From Limnanthes douglasii subsp. nivea (taxonomy: Eukaryota > Streptophyta > Magnoliopsida > Brassicales > Limnanthaceae): DNA of 64,000 nt. The stretch spans positions 57,866,742 to 57,930,741 of the forward strand of contig JAUPFV010000005.1 in the NCBI GenBank assembly GCA_036936605.1. Reading direction: 5' to 3'. The notes beneath the pieces were generated by a model. That model did not search any database, had not been told where the DNA came from, and worked only from the letters and a program-made list of their open reading frames with translations. Both the position numbers and the translations under genes were made by a program. Of the stretch, positions 32,888 to 46,541 are shown piece by piece. Positions within the stretch are counted from its first letter, which is position 1. Every line of letters begins with the position of its first letter.

Positions 32888-35800
32888 TATATAATACTAC
32901 AAACATGATTAATCTCATTGAACTTTTGATACACAAAATCCTCAAGTGAGTTAACCTCCAATCCAAAAAGAGACTATTACATCAAGGTGACAAGAAACTT
33001 GTTTAACCCCATAACTGGATTTCTTAAGCCTTCATACCATATTCTTTGATTTACCTATTTCAAAGTATTATAGTTGTACCATATAGATCGTTTTCTCAAC
33101 ATCATCATTGAGAAATCCAGTCTTTACATCCATTTAATGAAGCTTAATATCAAAGTGCGCAACTAATACCATGATCGTTCTAAATGAATCATTTGTTGAT
33201 ATTGAAGATAATGTTTCCACAACGTATTCTCTTGCATTAATTTATACCCCTCATTCATAGCGTTAATCTACATCCGAGAGTTATAACTTTCCATGACTTG
33301 CCAATCATATAGATCCAATACATGACTCCTTATGTTCCTGAAGATATACTATATAATCATAAGGTATAATATTCTTCCTTTCTCTTGTGGACTTTCATAA
33401 GAGCATCAATACTTCTTGTCGTACTTCTTGAAGATGTAGAGTTTGATCATCATGAACTATAACTTTTTTAATTATAGAAGATTTCCTTGAGTGTCCTCTT
33501 GTTCTAATTGGACCATATATATGCCCTGACTAAAACACTTAAATGGGACATCAATGTTGTTATGAGTATAACCTTGTTCTAACGAGCCCAAAATAATTGA
33601 CATTAGATTCCAATCTTCTTACTTGAGTATCTCTGTTAGAATCTTCATGAATCTCTACAGATTCCGTCTAGAAATGAACATTTGTTACTGAATTCCTCCC
33701 CCTAAAACACCATCCTCAAGAAACTATATCGTTTTTGTCTTAAAAATACTACTAGTGTGAGGATAATAAAGTTTAAATCTTGTTGAATATTTAAAATAAA
33801 CAATGAAGAAGCAGCGAACCGTTTTTTGGTCTAGTTTATTTTCTTGAGGTCTGTATGCCTTTTCCTCAAGTGAACAACCTCATATATGCAAATTATTTAA
33901 ATTGAGCATGCACCAATTCCAGAGCATACAAGGCTTAAACAATTGCGTTAGTGGGTATTTTAGTGAGTATGTATGCAGTACATTTGATGGCTTCCCCCCC
34001 CCCCATAACGAGAATGATAGAGTGGAGTTATTCATTATTTCTTTAACCATATCCTTTGATGTATGGTTTCGTCTCTCCGATAAACCATTCATGCCGAGTG
34101 AACCCGATATTTTATACTAAAGGACTATGCTTCACTCTATTTATTTTAAGAATGGCCCTTGACTTTGTTTACCTGAACCATCATATCTATAATTGTATTC
34201 ACCGCCACAGACATATCTACTTCTTTTAATGTTTTTACCTAGTCGTTTAACAACTTCGATCCTAAAATATTTGAACTTGTTCAGGGCCTCTGATTTTTTA
34301 TGAAAGAGGTAAAGGTACCCGAAATAAGATAAGTCATCTATAAAACAATATGAAATACTTCTTTATGTTCAATGATTCTTTTGAAAATGGTCCACATATA
34401 ATCGTACGAATTTATTCCAAGACTTCAATCGCTTTATTTTCCTGTACCCTTTTAGTTTTGATCTGGTTATGCTTGATGCACTCGATACAAGTACCGAAAT
34501 TAGAGGAATTGAGGGTCCCCAATAAACCTTAAGTTATAAAATTATCCCTCCTTACTTTGGATATATGACCTAACCGTTTGGCTCACAATTAAGAAGTTTT
34601 TAGATTTATTGTGCATTCGTAGAAATATTGTAATTCTAAAGAGTAGTTAATAAATAAACGCTATGTTCCATTATCAATCTACCATAACCAACAATAATAA
34701 TATTATAATAAAAAATTAAACCACTGTTTCTCAAAAGACAAGAATACCCATACACGTCTAAAAACAGAAAAGAAATCAAGTTCATATCAAACGTAAGAAC
34801 ATCCGTCATATTCTCAAAAAATAATATATGTCATGTAGTAAGATTTAAATTTAAAGCACAAATGGACAACAAATTACATGAGCTCTTATCAGCTGTGAAG
34901 ATGGACATTTTATCCTCACGTAGCCTCCAAATCTTTAATGTAATCTGTAAAGCAATACATATATAGGTTGTTGCAGCCTATTCAACTGATAATGTATTAT
35001 TTTCATAAAATAAGATTTAACTTTCGGAACAACTATATATATGAGATTACTTTTACTTAGCAAGTAAATTCAGCGTTTCTCGCAGTCCTTCTTGAAGTGT
35101 CCCTTTTCTTCGCCGAAGAAACATTGACCTACCGTTGATTCCTAAAGCTTTTCTTTTTAGCCAGGTCATTTACCGTCAACCTTTCTCTTTTTCCTCATCC
35201 ACGTCTTGGAAACTATCATGTTTATTTCAGACTGCTCCTCTTTAAACTATTCATCCCCTTGTGCATCGTGTGCAATCAATGCAGTTTTAGATCGATTAGA
35301 AATGCTTAAATTTTACCGGAAGAGATTGAAAAATGAACCCTACCATACATTTTTCAGGTAAGTCTACCTTAATTTCCTTTAACAATTTCCTTTAACTCGG
35401 ATATACCTTTTTTACTGCACTTCTGGGTATAGATATCATTCATGAGACGTAACATTTTTACTTTATCATTTTTGGAAAATGATTTCTAAACTTCCATGAG
35501 AAACTCCGATGCATTAGTAACATCCTTTTGGACAACCTCATGAAGTGCAGATTGTAGAAACCCTGATTAGACCGTTCTCAGTTTCCATACTCATTTGTTT
35601 CCTCGTATGAACTTTCTCAAGTATTGTTTAGGTTTCATTAGTGCGAGATCATAATCACAACACTTCAAGAACAACTCTACGTAATTAAAATATGAACCAT
35701 CTATTATTGAGGGTTCACTCCCCATCCTATTATAACCCATAATATTAACTGAAACATATAAATAACACACATCACATAAGTAAATTTGACATATAACAAC

Positions 35801-36564
35801 TTAACATACTTGAACATGGTGTATACATGTAAAACATAACTTACCAAGGTAATAGGATAATGAAGCAAAAATCATACTAACAGATATTTATGAGTTTGAA
35901 GAAATTAACATTAATTATTATGTTAACTATTCCAAGTACCGACAAAACCCTCAAGAGGGCTAATTTCACCTACTTAAATTATAATAACCTTAACTTTTTT
36001 TAAGTACCGATGAAACCGTTCTGAAGGATGATTTCACATACTTAAATTAAATAAACCCAAGGATTAAATTAATTTTTCAAAATACCAGTGAAACTCTCCG
36101 GCCGATTGATTGCACCTACTAAAATTAAAAAAAATCACAAGGCTCCATGAAACAAGGTACAATATGCACAATGAAACAAGAATAGTATCTTCACTATAAA
36201 AATGACATAATAATGTACCGGGGGAGAGAAGGTAAATTTTCAATGACACAAGACTGTACTAGCGGACACAAGACTATACTAGTATACACAAGGTACACAA
36301 ATTATATTACCAATTATCCAAGATATGACAGAAACCATTCGACTCATCTTTATCTTTATCATAAAACTTAGAGACTTAATACGATTTTCTTTGGAAAAAG
36401 ATAATATAATCATAATTTTTCACATAAATCCTAGTCTCATATCATGCCAATTAAATCAACAAATTATCTCAATGGTATAGATTTTGTATATAAAAATATA
36501 TACTTTTATTTTTATATAATATATACATGTTGTTTATCCTATGAATCACAATAGAGTTTTTTTT
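32888..36564 (-). pseudogene. copia gag-integrase-RT, right-hand part
   Basis: Minus-strand landmarks: a zinc knuckle CFFGEEKGHFKKDC near 35135-35071, where the second Cys of the CxxC pair is replaced. Integrase follows with FIDDLSYFGYLYLFHKKSEA and GGEY (about 34360-34180), then NGLSERRNHTSKDMVKEIM (34092-34030). RT has MDVKTGFLN near 33130 and FGLEVNSLEDFVYQKFNEI at the element B junction. Many stops and indels. Confidence 0.8.
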
Positions 36565-36660
36565 CTAATACCAATTGATAAACTAATATTAAATCGTCCA
36601 ATATAGTTTATCATATACACGAAAAAATAAACCCTCAGATCTTATGATTAACTATTAGAG
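36565..36660 (-). repeat. copia PBS and 5' LTR remnant
   Basis: On the minus strand the LTR ends ...TTTATCA, followed by ATTGGTATTAG (36575-36565), a mutated tRNA-Met PBS (usual TGGTATCAGAGC). About 80 bases of LTR resemble 14450-14530. Beyond about 36660 the similarity is lost, so the LTR is truncated. Confidence 0.6.
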
Positions 36661-39600
36661 ATATGGGCTAAAAACCCTCGTTAGTCATTAGAATTGGTCA
36701 CCTATTGCAAAACACCCACTCAGGTTCTTTCAGGTCCAAAACGGGTCACTTTTGTTAACAAATGTTGCATATGTGGTCCTTGGTGCATGCGAGTTAACTA
36801 CAATATGATAGGTAGCACCCAAACTTACTTTTTTGTTGTTGCAAATACGGTCATTCCATATTTCAGACTCAAACTACCCCTTTACTTTTTACCATTTTAT
36901 TTTAACTTTAACATTTTTACTATTTTTACTATGTAACTTAAATACTTACCATTTACTTTTACTAAATTACTATTTATCCTTACATTTTTTACTTTTAACC
37001 CAAATTATTAAAGCATAATTAATCGAATGATTGATCGGCCCATTTACAAATTCACTTACTTTCTCCTCCAAATTTATCTATTTTTGTTTCTTGCACTTAT
37101 TTTCTCTTCCAACAACCTACCAACTTCTTCATCAGCTTGCTCAGTCCTCTTATGTTCCTCTTTAACTTTCAAATATTGAAGCTTAAAATGATTATAATAC
37201 CAACGACCAAAAATGTCAGACCATAACCAAACAGATTCAATGGAGTTACAATATCCTTAATCACAGACCACAAAGATGGAGTCAACAATCAATCCTAAAC
37301 AACACGAGGCACATTCATTATTAAAGTAGAGGTTTTACTCGCCAGCAAGAAAACAACAAGATTGAGAACGAAGACGCATAGTAAATTTGTACCGAGAACT
37401 ACAAAATCAAAAGTGAAAGTAGATTTATTCCTTAGAATCGAAAGCTCGACAACGATCCATGGGAAATGGAAAAAGACAAAGCAACAAAGAGCTACGTAAA
37501 GTGAAAGTAGATGTATCTGTTTCGGGGTTTGAATATGAGATATCTGGTGCTAGAGTGTCTTGGTGAGTCGAGCCGGTGGCAAGTTCAATTTCTTGCAAGA
37601 GAAACGAGAAGGTGGATATGGACTTTATATAAGTTTTAAGAATCGTGGTTTGAGTTAAAAGATGAGTTGCAATGAAGAGTGGGCTTGAAGAAAATGATGG
37701 CAAATCTTCGGGTTCGGACACCGTTCGGGCCGACCTGTTTAAACGTTTTTTAAAATCCTAATCTAGCCCGGTCCGCTGCGGGTTTAGTATCTTTTTGCCC
37801 AAACTCGACCCGTATGTGTCTGCGGATCAATCCGACCAACCATGCAAACAATATTTTTTTTTGTTCTATTGGATTTTATTTTTTCATTTATAAAAAGATT
37901 AAGATGTAAAAAAATAAATTTTAAAAAATATTAAAATAAACCATTAAAATGATACTCAGATAAAAAAATATAAATCTTTATAAAACAAGCAACATGTCTT
38001 AAATAATGTGAAATAAAACATTAAAATAAACATGCATATTTTTAAAAGCTCTTTTGGTTTCCACTAAAATCATCAATCATCACCACCATTTATGACAATG
38101 TTTTCATCTTCATATTCATTGTCAAATTATTAAAAAGAAAAAAAATCGATATTAAATGTGACATTGCTTTTGGTGACAAACTTAACAAATAACATAATGT
38201 TAGATTAAATTATAATGACCAATTATAAATTTATATTAAAATAAATTAATAACTGTTTTTTATATTATTGTTTAAATTTGGTGGAAGAATCTAATTATTA
38301 AATATATTATTGAAAATACTATATAGTGGATAAATCTAATTAATAATTATTAAAATTACCAAATTTATATACAACAAATTTTTAATAATAAGTTAAAAAA
38401 ATTATATAAAATTATATAAAATTATTATTATTATTATTATTATTATTTTTTATATTTATATATAATTTATACTTTTGGACCGGATCGGGTTGGACAAACT
38501 AAAAATCCATATCTGATCCAACACGCATACTGGCCATAATTTTAATTTCCATACATGATCGCGGTAAGTTTAGTTCGAACAAAATCCAACCGGACCAAAC
38601 TAAATTGGATCAGTTTAGATCGGTTCAGACCAACGTTAACTTGAAGTTTCAGAGAAGCTCAAAACATTTTGAGAGACTTATGGTTTTAAAGATGGGGGAC
38701 TAAAAATGTCTTCATCCGCGTGGAGGTAAATGATAAAATATTTAGAGAAAATATCTAAATTGTGTAGAAGGGTAGCCTTTTGGTTGTTTGTCAATCTATC
38801 ACTTGGCCTAGATATTGGGCCTTACTTTGATGTCTTGACTTCCAGCCGTCCCTCTGCTGGCAACCGGCTTTATTTGTGCATATTTTGAGATACGCAAGAT
38901 ATCGTCGTTCTACAACGAGCCTGCATCAGGCAAACAACCAATAATGAATCCTGAGTTCAGGACTTGCTGCCCCAAGTTGAGGGTTTCCTTTTAGTTGGAT
39001 ACTCATTCTTTGTCCGTTTTCATTGAGGCTTGATCCCGCAATCTTCGTTCGTTTTCTCAGCGCCCTGTAACGGGCTGACATGAAGAGCTTCAGTGATGGT
39101 CCGGCCATTGCAATAGCAATAACAGCGTTACGGTTGACTTTATCTTGGCTGACGTCAGATGGGTCATCGACGGTGGGACATAATTCAGACCGAAAATAGT
39201 TTTCGCTAGTAAATAGACTCTAAAAGTTTTTGGGACCAATGTTTGGTTACGAGCGAGCACTTGTGAATATTTTGGGATTATCTCAAAATTTTCATATACC
39301 ATGAACGAAAACAAAGTTCATTTTCCAAGTTGTTGTCAGATTTCAGTAGATCATAGCAATGACTTTATGCTAATAGCGACTTAATAAAAAAATGGAGTAT
39401 ATATCGAGAAGTTAGAGACACACCCCAACTTTTTGATGGTAAAGGTGATTTTTGATAGCCTGTCAACAATTATGATTCCCGAGAATCCTTCACGTATTAG
39501 GAATGATTTGGTTCAGATAAATGTTCACGATTTTAAAAAGACCACAAGAGCTTGGGTTGAAATAGAGACCGACCCTCGGCCATTGAAAAACATCGGTACA

Positions 39601-41205
39601 CAAAACAATCTGGATTAGAATAAGCACGACGACGGATCAAACAATTTTGATTACGAGAATTGACAAAAAAAAAGAAAAAGTCAAAATTACTATGGGATGT
39701 GGTACTAAAAACACCAAAATTATTTTGTGAGTTTATTATTTTTGATACTTTACTCCGTTTTAAAAAATTTCATATAAATATAATTACTTTGTTAACTTAC
39801 CATTTTTTTTGAAATTTTGTCTTTTCCCCGTACTTTCTATTTTCTCTCGACATATTTTCTCTTTCTCCTAAAAAATATTATAATTAAAACTAAAACTATT
39901 AATTAAAATATCATCCTTATCTTCAAAATCACACAAACATACATCATAAATACTCAATTATATATTTAAAAAAAAAGTATATATTTATATCTTAATTATT
40001 GCAAAAGTTTTATAACTTACTATCGTTGTTTCTTTTCGGTGTATGTTGATATATTTTTAGTTTGTATTTGTTTTTAGCGAGTGATAAAGTACTAAAGATG
40101 TATGAAAATAGACAAAACATTGTGTCATCTAACGTTATGTCCTGGTTGACACAACAAACTGAGTGTCAGGCTATTTCCGCCTAGATCGTTGTGTCAGTGT
40201 CCGCAAAAACATGGTGCCAATGTCATCGTATCCGCTGTGGCATGACGTTAGGTCAATGTGTCTGCTAGAACGATTGCGAAGAACACCAGCTGAGCGCTAT
40301 CATCTGGAGGAATCGGGTATTTTTTTGATTTTTTTTAAAATCAAATTTAAAAAAAAACTGAAAGATAGAAGAGTGTGCACCTCTTTCATGTCCATATTTT
40401 TCTGTAGAAAAACAGGTTATGTTACTATTCGACCATGATTTTTAAATTTTACAATGTTGAAAAAAAGAGTTTTGGTGAGTTTAGGTTTTGAATTTTTATA
40501 ATTTAGTGAGTTTTAAGAAGTAAAATGTTAGGTTAGAGTAGACTTTATTTTTACAATTTTATGGAGTAAATAATGACATAAAACGTAATAGATTTTTAAC
40601 ATTTTTAGGTTATTTATGAGTGACAATTTTGTAAATACTGAAAAAATGAAAATACAACTTCACAGAACAATTTTGGCCATTTTTAATAATTCACTTTAAC
40701 AACATATGTCAGGGTATATGCATTTTATTTTTTGGAAGTTGGCTAGCATGACAAGTTTGAGGTTCATGACTATGATTTATCGGGTTTTGCTCGACATAAA
40801 ATTCAACCTCCTTCCCGTATACTAGGTCTCGTGAACCACATGTAGGAATATTTGAAGCTTCTTTTTCTTATGAGTAGGGGCAAAGGATTTATCCTATTAG
40901 ACTATGTTTTGTTAGAAGCTACAAATTCTTTGACATACAACTGAGGGTTTGGCAGGCTTAGTATAAGACTACCGAGATGAGTTAAGTTTTGACGAAAAAT
41001 CCTGATAGGAGTAATACTTTTTCTATATATAGGCGTGGTTTCGTCGACCTCACTAGCATTTATTGTAAATAACTCGAACTTATTTTCGTCTTTAAGATGA
41101 ATTGGTTATGCACTTTCACCTACCATAAGAAAGTAATACGAGAAAGGTGAAATAAGAAATTCAAATGCCACTTTGAAATTCAATTGTTTTACTACCACGT
41201 TCAGA
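36661..41205. other. AT-rich intergenic DNA, no supported gene
   Basis: No frame with recognisable protein similarity. 37860-38460 is extremely AT-rich with an ATT microsatellite near 38425. A less AT-rich island at about 38760-39200 has no stable frame and is unidentified. 37720-37830 and 38470-38600 contain GGACCGGATCGGGTT-like words that may be parts of the same old repeat. Confidence 0.4.
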
Positions 41206-41872
41206 TACAAATGATAAGGCATAACACTTTCGTTAAGTTATATCTATCGTCCAGACCAAGGTACCCCCCGATAACAAAATGATGATCGAGGGGTACCACA
41301 TCAATATGAATCATAGTTGAAAGATATTGTACAAAGTAAAAAAATACAAGTTTGTAGGACGAGGTACCCTCAGTGGAGCAGCGCAAAGACAAGGAAATTA
41401 TTAGAAGACCTAAGCATCTCCTGTATGAAACCGGACTATCACCCCATGTGATAGCAAACCGATACCCCAGTCAGAGCTAAACAGTAACCTGTGTAAAAGC
41501 TGGCCAGTACCTCGGCCAACGATGAATTGTAGTTATAAAAAATAAGGCCACTAAGAGAATTAATGGAGCAACACCCAAAATATAGAAATTAAACATGGAC
41601 CTATGACCAAGCCTAACATAAGATAAAGAATTATTAGGAGATAATGAAGTAATGTATTGTAAAATATATTATATAAAGGAAACATGACCCTAAAACTATG
41701 TAAGGTTTTTCCTGGCAAAGTAATAAGATATTAGAATTTTATTCTTCCGTTTTCCATACCAATCACAAAAATACTTCACCAGATTTTGGTGTCGTTTGTG
41801 GGAACGTATTACGCGTAGCTCGTACTATGGAAAGTTATGGTGTTGAATTTGTCATGAATTAAGAGGGAGAAT

Positions 41873-43268
41873 ATGACAGCCCCTCAAGCGCATGAAATGC
41901 AAATAAATCAAGGAGTTCAGGAGGATCCATTCAATGGCAAGGTCTGCGTAGGAGTTGATCAAGCTGACCATCGAGAGGTTTATGTAACGGAGAACCAGAC
42001 TGACAATGAATCCCATGTCAATGCTGAGGAGAACACTGACGCACCTGAGCAAGTTGAAAACCATGGGAACCTTGGTATATCTTTCACCCCTTCTAACGTG
42101 CAGATCTTGGATACTCAGATAAAGAAAATCAAGCGCGAGCAACAACGGTTTGCTCATTTGCAGCAGAAAAAGGACCAGGAGGTAAGGCAACATTTTGATC
42201 AAATCGCTGAAACCCTCTGGTTCTTGAGTGAGAAGATCCTCCCATGGGCATTGTTAGACAAGATGTCCTGCTAGAGAACGGTAAGGACGACCTCACGCAG
42301 AAAAGAGATAGTCATGCTTATAGAGACGAGTAAACCGGCGACAGTAAGAGCAAAAAACAAATGAAGAAAAGAGCAATGGATTCTCACCGGGATGACTTAT
42401 TCACTAATGAAGTGCCTTAGGAGAATGTAGTAAATGAGGAAACGGAGTATGACCAGGTAAGACCTACTATAGTTGCGCAGTTTTGCAGGAATCCCCCTTC
42501 GTGAAGAGCATTCTTGAGGAAATATTTTGTTGAAATTCGACCCGCATAAGATGGATTCGTACGATGGGTCGGGAGATCCCAAGCACCAACTCGAGAAATT
42601 TAGGATCATGATGATGAAATGTAATTCTGATGACGTGTTGCTTTGTATAGTATTTTCAGTAACATTCAAAAGAAATCCTCTAGATTGGTTCAATAGCCTT
42701 CAGAAGGGGTCGATCGAGAACTTTGAAGCCATATGGTTTGCGTTCAGAAACCATTTTTAGGAAACCAAGAGCACAAGAGCTAGGGTGATGCCATCATGGA
42801 TTTGTATCAACGAATATGGGAGACTTTCAAGAGCTATGTACAATGATTTAAAAAAAATATGAAATCCATGTTAAACTGCGTTGAGGCAGTGGCGGTAGCA
42901 GCATTCGAAAGGGGGTTGGATCGGGATGGCCCCCTCTTTATCAAGCTTATTCGGTTATTAGTCAATACGATTGATGACATCCTCACCCAGTCAAATCAGT
43001 TCATTCGAGTCGATGGTACAAAGAAGGCAGATCGTACGCCTAATTATCAACACAAAAACCTAGATATTAAGTCGGCCTCCATCGAGAAGAAGCGTTATAA
43101 GGAGGAACCCAGATCGGATGCACCATGTTCTCAGAATACGCGACCTCACCAATCTTATTATGAGAACCCGAGTAGCAAATTAAAGCCCTTGACGAAAAAT
43201 ATAACCACTATTTACGAAAGTACCAAAGGAAGAGCTAAGTACCAACCACCAAGGAGTACGTTGGCAGC
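41873..43268 (+). pseudogene. element E gag, left part, broken
   Basis: An N-terminal frame (41873-42274) is polar, with a coiled-coil-like IKKIKREQQRFAHLQQ. The gag core follows in other frames: KMDSYDGSGDPKHQLEKF and WFNSLQKGSIENFEAIW (42540-42760), then AAFERGL and a Lys/Arg-rich tail (42859-43268). Several stops and frameshifts. Confidence 0.7.
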
Positions 43269-45285
43269 TGATAAGTGCATTTCATATCACTTATTACGCT
43301 TCCATTATTCTTAAAATCATCACCGGCTCTCAAGTATTCGTTGAGTTTTAACATGTTTTTCCAGTATTATTAAAGTCGTTTGTGCCGCGGGTAAATTGTG
43401 ACAATATTAATAAATTTGGGTTGAAATTGAAGAAACTAGAAAATTAATGTATTTAGGAAAATTTTGGAACAGTTGAAAAGAAAAAGAAAATATATATTAA
43501 TGCTTGAAATATATTATGACAGTGATTTTCCAAAAAAATATATATTAATGCTTGAAAAATATATTACTCTCTCCGTTCCATATTAATGGACGTGGTGGGA
43601 GCACGGATATTAAGGAAACTCATTATGAGTTCTCTTTCCTATAAAAATTAGAGCAGGAATAAATTTAATTGGTCAATTATAATAAAAAGCTGCAGTTTGT
43701 TAAAAAAGGCAATTGGTTTCATTGACTATCAAATTGAATATCATTTAATATTACATTGGTAATTGTGAAACCACAACTAATATGGAATTAATTTAGTTTC
43801 TTAAAACGACCTATAATAAGGAACGGAAGGAGTAATGTTGAAAAAGGGAAAATATATTTTCTAAGATATTGTTTAAAATATTAAATTAAGAAGAAAATAT
43901 TAAAGTGAAGCATAAAAGGAAATTAATGCTGAATTAAGAAAAGAATATTAGATTAATCCGAATATTTTATTTAGCTATATTGTTTAAAATATTATTTTAT
44001 TTAACATAAATATTTACGTTACGTAATTTAATTGTTTATGCTATTTTATTTAACATAAATATTTACGTTACGTAATTTTAACTGTTTTTAGGGTTTCGGC
44101 AGAATATCTATATAAAGAGACGTAAAGGAGAAAGAAGGTGTGCCGTTTTGGTTTCTTGTCTTTCGACAAAATACAAATAAAAAGAAAAAGAAAAAAAAAA
44201 GAATAGAAAAAGATAGAAGAAAAAGGAATTGTCTGCATATATAATTGGAGACTATTCGAAAAGCAATTTGGCTTGGTGTCAGACTGTTCGAAAAGCATAT
44301 ATCAATTGTTGGCCGTTCGAAAAGCAAAGCCAATTGGTGTCAGACTCGAGAAGCAGATACAATTGGTGTCCGACGCCGAATTGAATTTCGATTAACACAG
44401 ACGGCAATTGACGGCGAATTGACGTTGAGTTTCTTTTTCGGTTTAATATTTTTCTAAACTCTTCTACGTTTATTTATATTTTTTATTTATATTCATTATA
44501 AGGCTATGTTAATTTTTAAGACCATGATGATGATTTGTTCAATTATGAACTAATCGTTGTCATGGAACCCTAGCGGATTTGTTTGAATAATATTTAGGGT
44601 TTATTGCTTAATTAATTTTTGAGATACGTTTATCGGTTACCTAGTATGGTTGTGTTTTTTTTGTTAGATGCGTCGCGAACATCTAGATTGTTTATCTTTA
44701 ATGAATGCGAAAGTAGATTTAAAGGTTTAGAACTTGCCATGCTAGCATAGGTTTTTGAATGATTCATATTGTGATTGTTCAAGATTCGTAATATGGCATT
44801 AACCATATCATGTTACCCTATGTAATCGAAATAGATAACTTGTGCTTAAAACCAAATGTACCTCAATTCATATAGACATATAGGATTGTCATGCATGCGG
44901 TGTCTGCTTAACTGCTATCTCTTTTGTGGTTGATTAAGTGGTTTGGTTTACGGGTACTGAAAGGTAGCGTATTCTGATTTTGAGTTATCTCATTAGTAAT
45001 CGTAGTATCTGACATATTGATTAAGTATATTAATACTCTGAGTAAAATAAACAATGAAGTTAGGGTTCCATGTCTCTCTCGCATAAGTTAATCTTGTTAG
45101 TTAATTTGCTTAGTTATATTCATTCACTCATACTTTATTATTTGTTCCAGCAGTAGTCTAATAATCATAAATTGTTGCGTAAGTAAATCTTTGTCTTATA
45201 CACCTAGTCTTTGTGGGAACGATCTTTCTTACTTATTACTTGCTACGATTTGACCGCGTATACTTGCGTGAGAAAAGGACTAACA
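43269..45285 (+). repeat. element D 5' LTR
   Basis: 2017 bp, starting TGATAAGTGC and ending GGACTAACA. Contains a Stowaway-like MITE (43567-43832) and a TATA-like CTATATAAAG near 44108. Highly similar to the 3' LTR apart from indels. Short open frames inside (about 44068-44457) are not genes. Confidence 0.92.
43567..43832. mobile_element. Stowaway-like MITE in element D 5' LTR
   Basis: About 266 bp with terminal inverted repeats CTCTCTCCGTTCC and GGAACGGAAGGAG, flanked by TA on both sides. This is the pattern of Stowaway (Tc1/mariner) MITEs. The same insertion is in the other LTR (61551-61819), so it predates the insertion of D. Confidence 0.75.
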
Positions 45286-45429
45286 AGTTTTTGGCGCCGT
45301 TGCCGGGGACTCGGTGTTATTTGACAGTTTTATTGCTTATCAGCAGGGGTCGTTATAAAACTACTGACTTGATTCGGTTACTTGCTTTTCGAGTGTTTCT
45401 TGTGCTTCAGGTACTTGAGCGTGTATACA

Positions 45430-46541
45430 ATGGGAGATCCAGCTCCAAAAGCACTCATGGAGTACTCTCAACCAAAGATCATGGATATTCAGTCTAGCAT
45501 TGTCAGACCTAATATCGCTGCGAATAATTTTGAGATTAAACCCAGAACTATTCAGATGATGCAGAATTCTTGTCAGTTTGGGGGAGCTTCATCTGAGGAT
45601 CCTAATATGCACATTATGACCTTCCTTGAAATCTGTGATACTTTCAAGTTCAACGGTGTTTCAGATGATGCCATAAGACTGAGACTCTTCCCATTTTCTC
45701 TGAGGGACAAAGCTAAGAGCTGGTTACACTCTTTACCAGCAGGCTCGATCACTACTTGGGATATACTAGCACATAAATTTCTCTCAAAATTCTTTCCTAT
45801 GGCAAGAACAGTTGCCTTGAGGAATTCTATTACTCAGTTTTCTCAGTCATATGGTGAATCTTTAAGTGAAGCTTGGGAGCGTTACAAGGATATGCTCAGA
45901 AAATATCCTCATCATGGGATGCCTGATTGGTTAGTAATAAATTGCTTCTACAATGGGTTGGGTGCGCAAACAAGGCCCATGGTCGATGCTGCATCTGGGG
46001 GAGCCTTATTAACGAAAAGCTATGAGGAGGCTCATGAGCTCCTTGAGATGATGGCTGCTAATGAATTCCAGAACCCTTCTCAGAGACAGTCACAACATAA
46101 AGTAGCTGGTATTCTTAACGTAGACACTGCCACTGCTTTAGCAGCTCAGCTTGAAGCTCTAAACATGAAGGTAGATTCTTTGACCAAACTAGGGGTACAA
46201 CAGGTAGCTAGTGTGTGCGAGATTTGTGCTGGAGGGCATGACACTAAAAAATGCCCAATCTCTACTGAGTCAGTGCAATTTGTGAGTAACTTTCAGAGGC
46301 AGAATCAACAACCAATCTCAAACACATATCACCCAAGCAACAGAAATCATCCGAACTTCAGTTGGAGCAATAATCAACAAAGTAATCAGCATTATGGTGC
46401 TAAGCCATACGTTCCTCCTGGATTTCAGCAACAAGGGCAGCAACATCAATCTCAATAATATGTCCTAAGACAACCTCAGAATCAACATCCTGATCCTTCT
46501 CAACATTCTGTGAGAGACTCTGAATTCGAAGAGATGAAGTT
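45430..46541 (+). pseudogene. element D gag, part 1 (Athila-type)
   Basis: Starts at ATG 45430 (MGDPAPKAL). Contains LRLFPFSLRDKAKSWLHSLP and WEILAHKFL-like FLSKFFP, the Athila gag core, then a zinc-knuckle-like CEICAGGHDTKKCP and a Gln/Asn-rich tail. One in-frame TAA (46456-46458) interrupts it, after which the frame stays open to the element C insertion at AAGTT. It resumes at 58227 in the same frame. Confidence 0.85.

Larger units (their letters stand above)
14450..36660 (-). mobile_element. decayed Ty1/copia retrotransposon, split by elements A and B
   Basis: Minus-strand order: 5' LTR remnant (36576 on), PBS (36575-36565), gag (about 35720-35050), integrase (34360-33880) and RT (33200-32888). 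Element B interrupts RT, which resumes at 24560-24409. Element A follows, then the end of RT and start of RNase H (15168-14796), a polypurine tract and the 3' LTR (14795-14450). The LTR ends near 14450 and at 36576 share the pattern ACTAATATT...TATAGTTTATCA, which links the two sides. Internal stops and indels show it is old. Loss of sequence at the A insertion is likely because the RT-RNase H join is incomplete. Confidence 0.75.

Noticed and set aside
34001..34012. C-rich run in the copia integrase, considered as a second polypurine tract
   Set aside because: It lies inside coding homology far from any LTR edge; a simple homopolymer.
38871..39108. weak likeness of a minus-strand frame to an organellar small ribosomal protein (rps4-like)
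   Set aside because: Only scattered residues agree and the frame has a stop; not enough to name it.
44068..44457. short frames in element D LTRs, present again at 62067-62477
   Set aside because: Both copies lie in LTR transcription-control sequence near the TATA-like box, with no similarity to proteins; conserved only because LTRs are copies.
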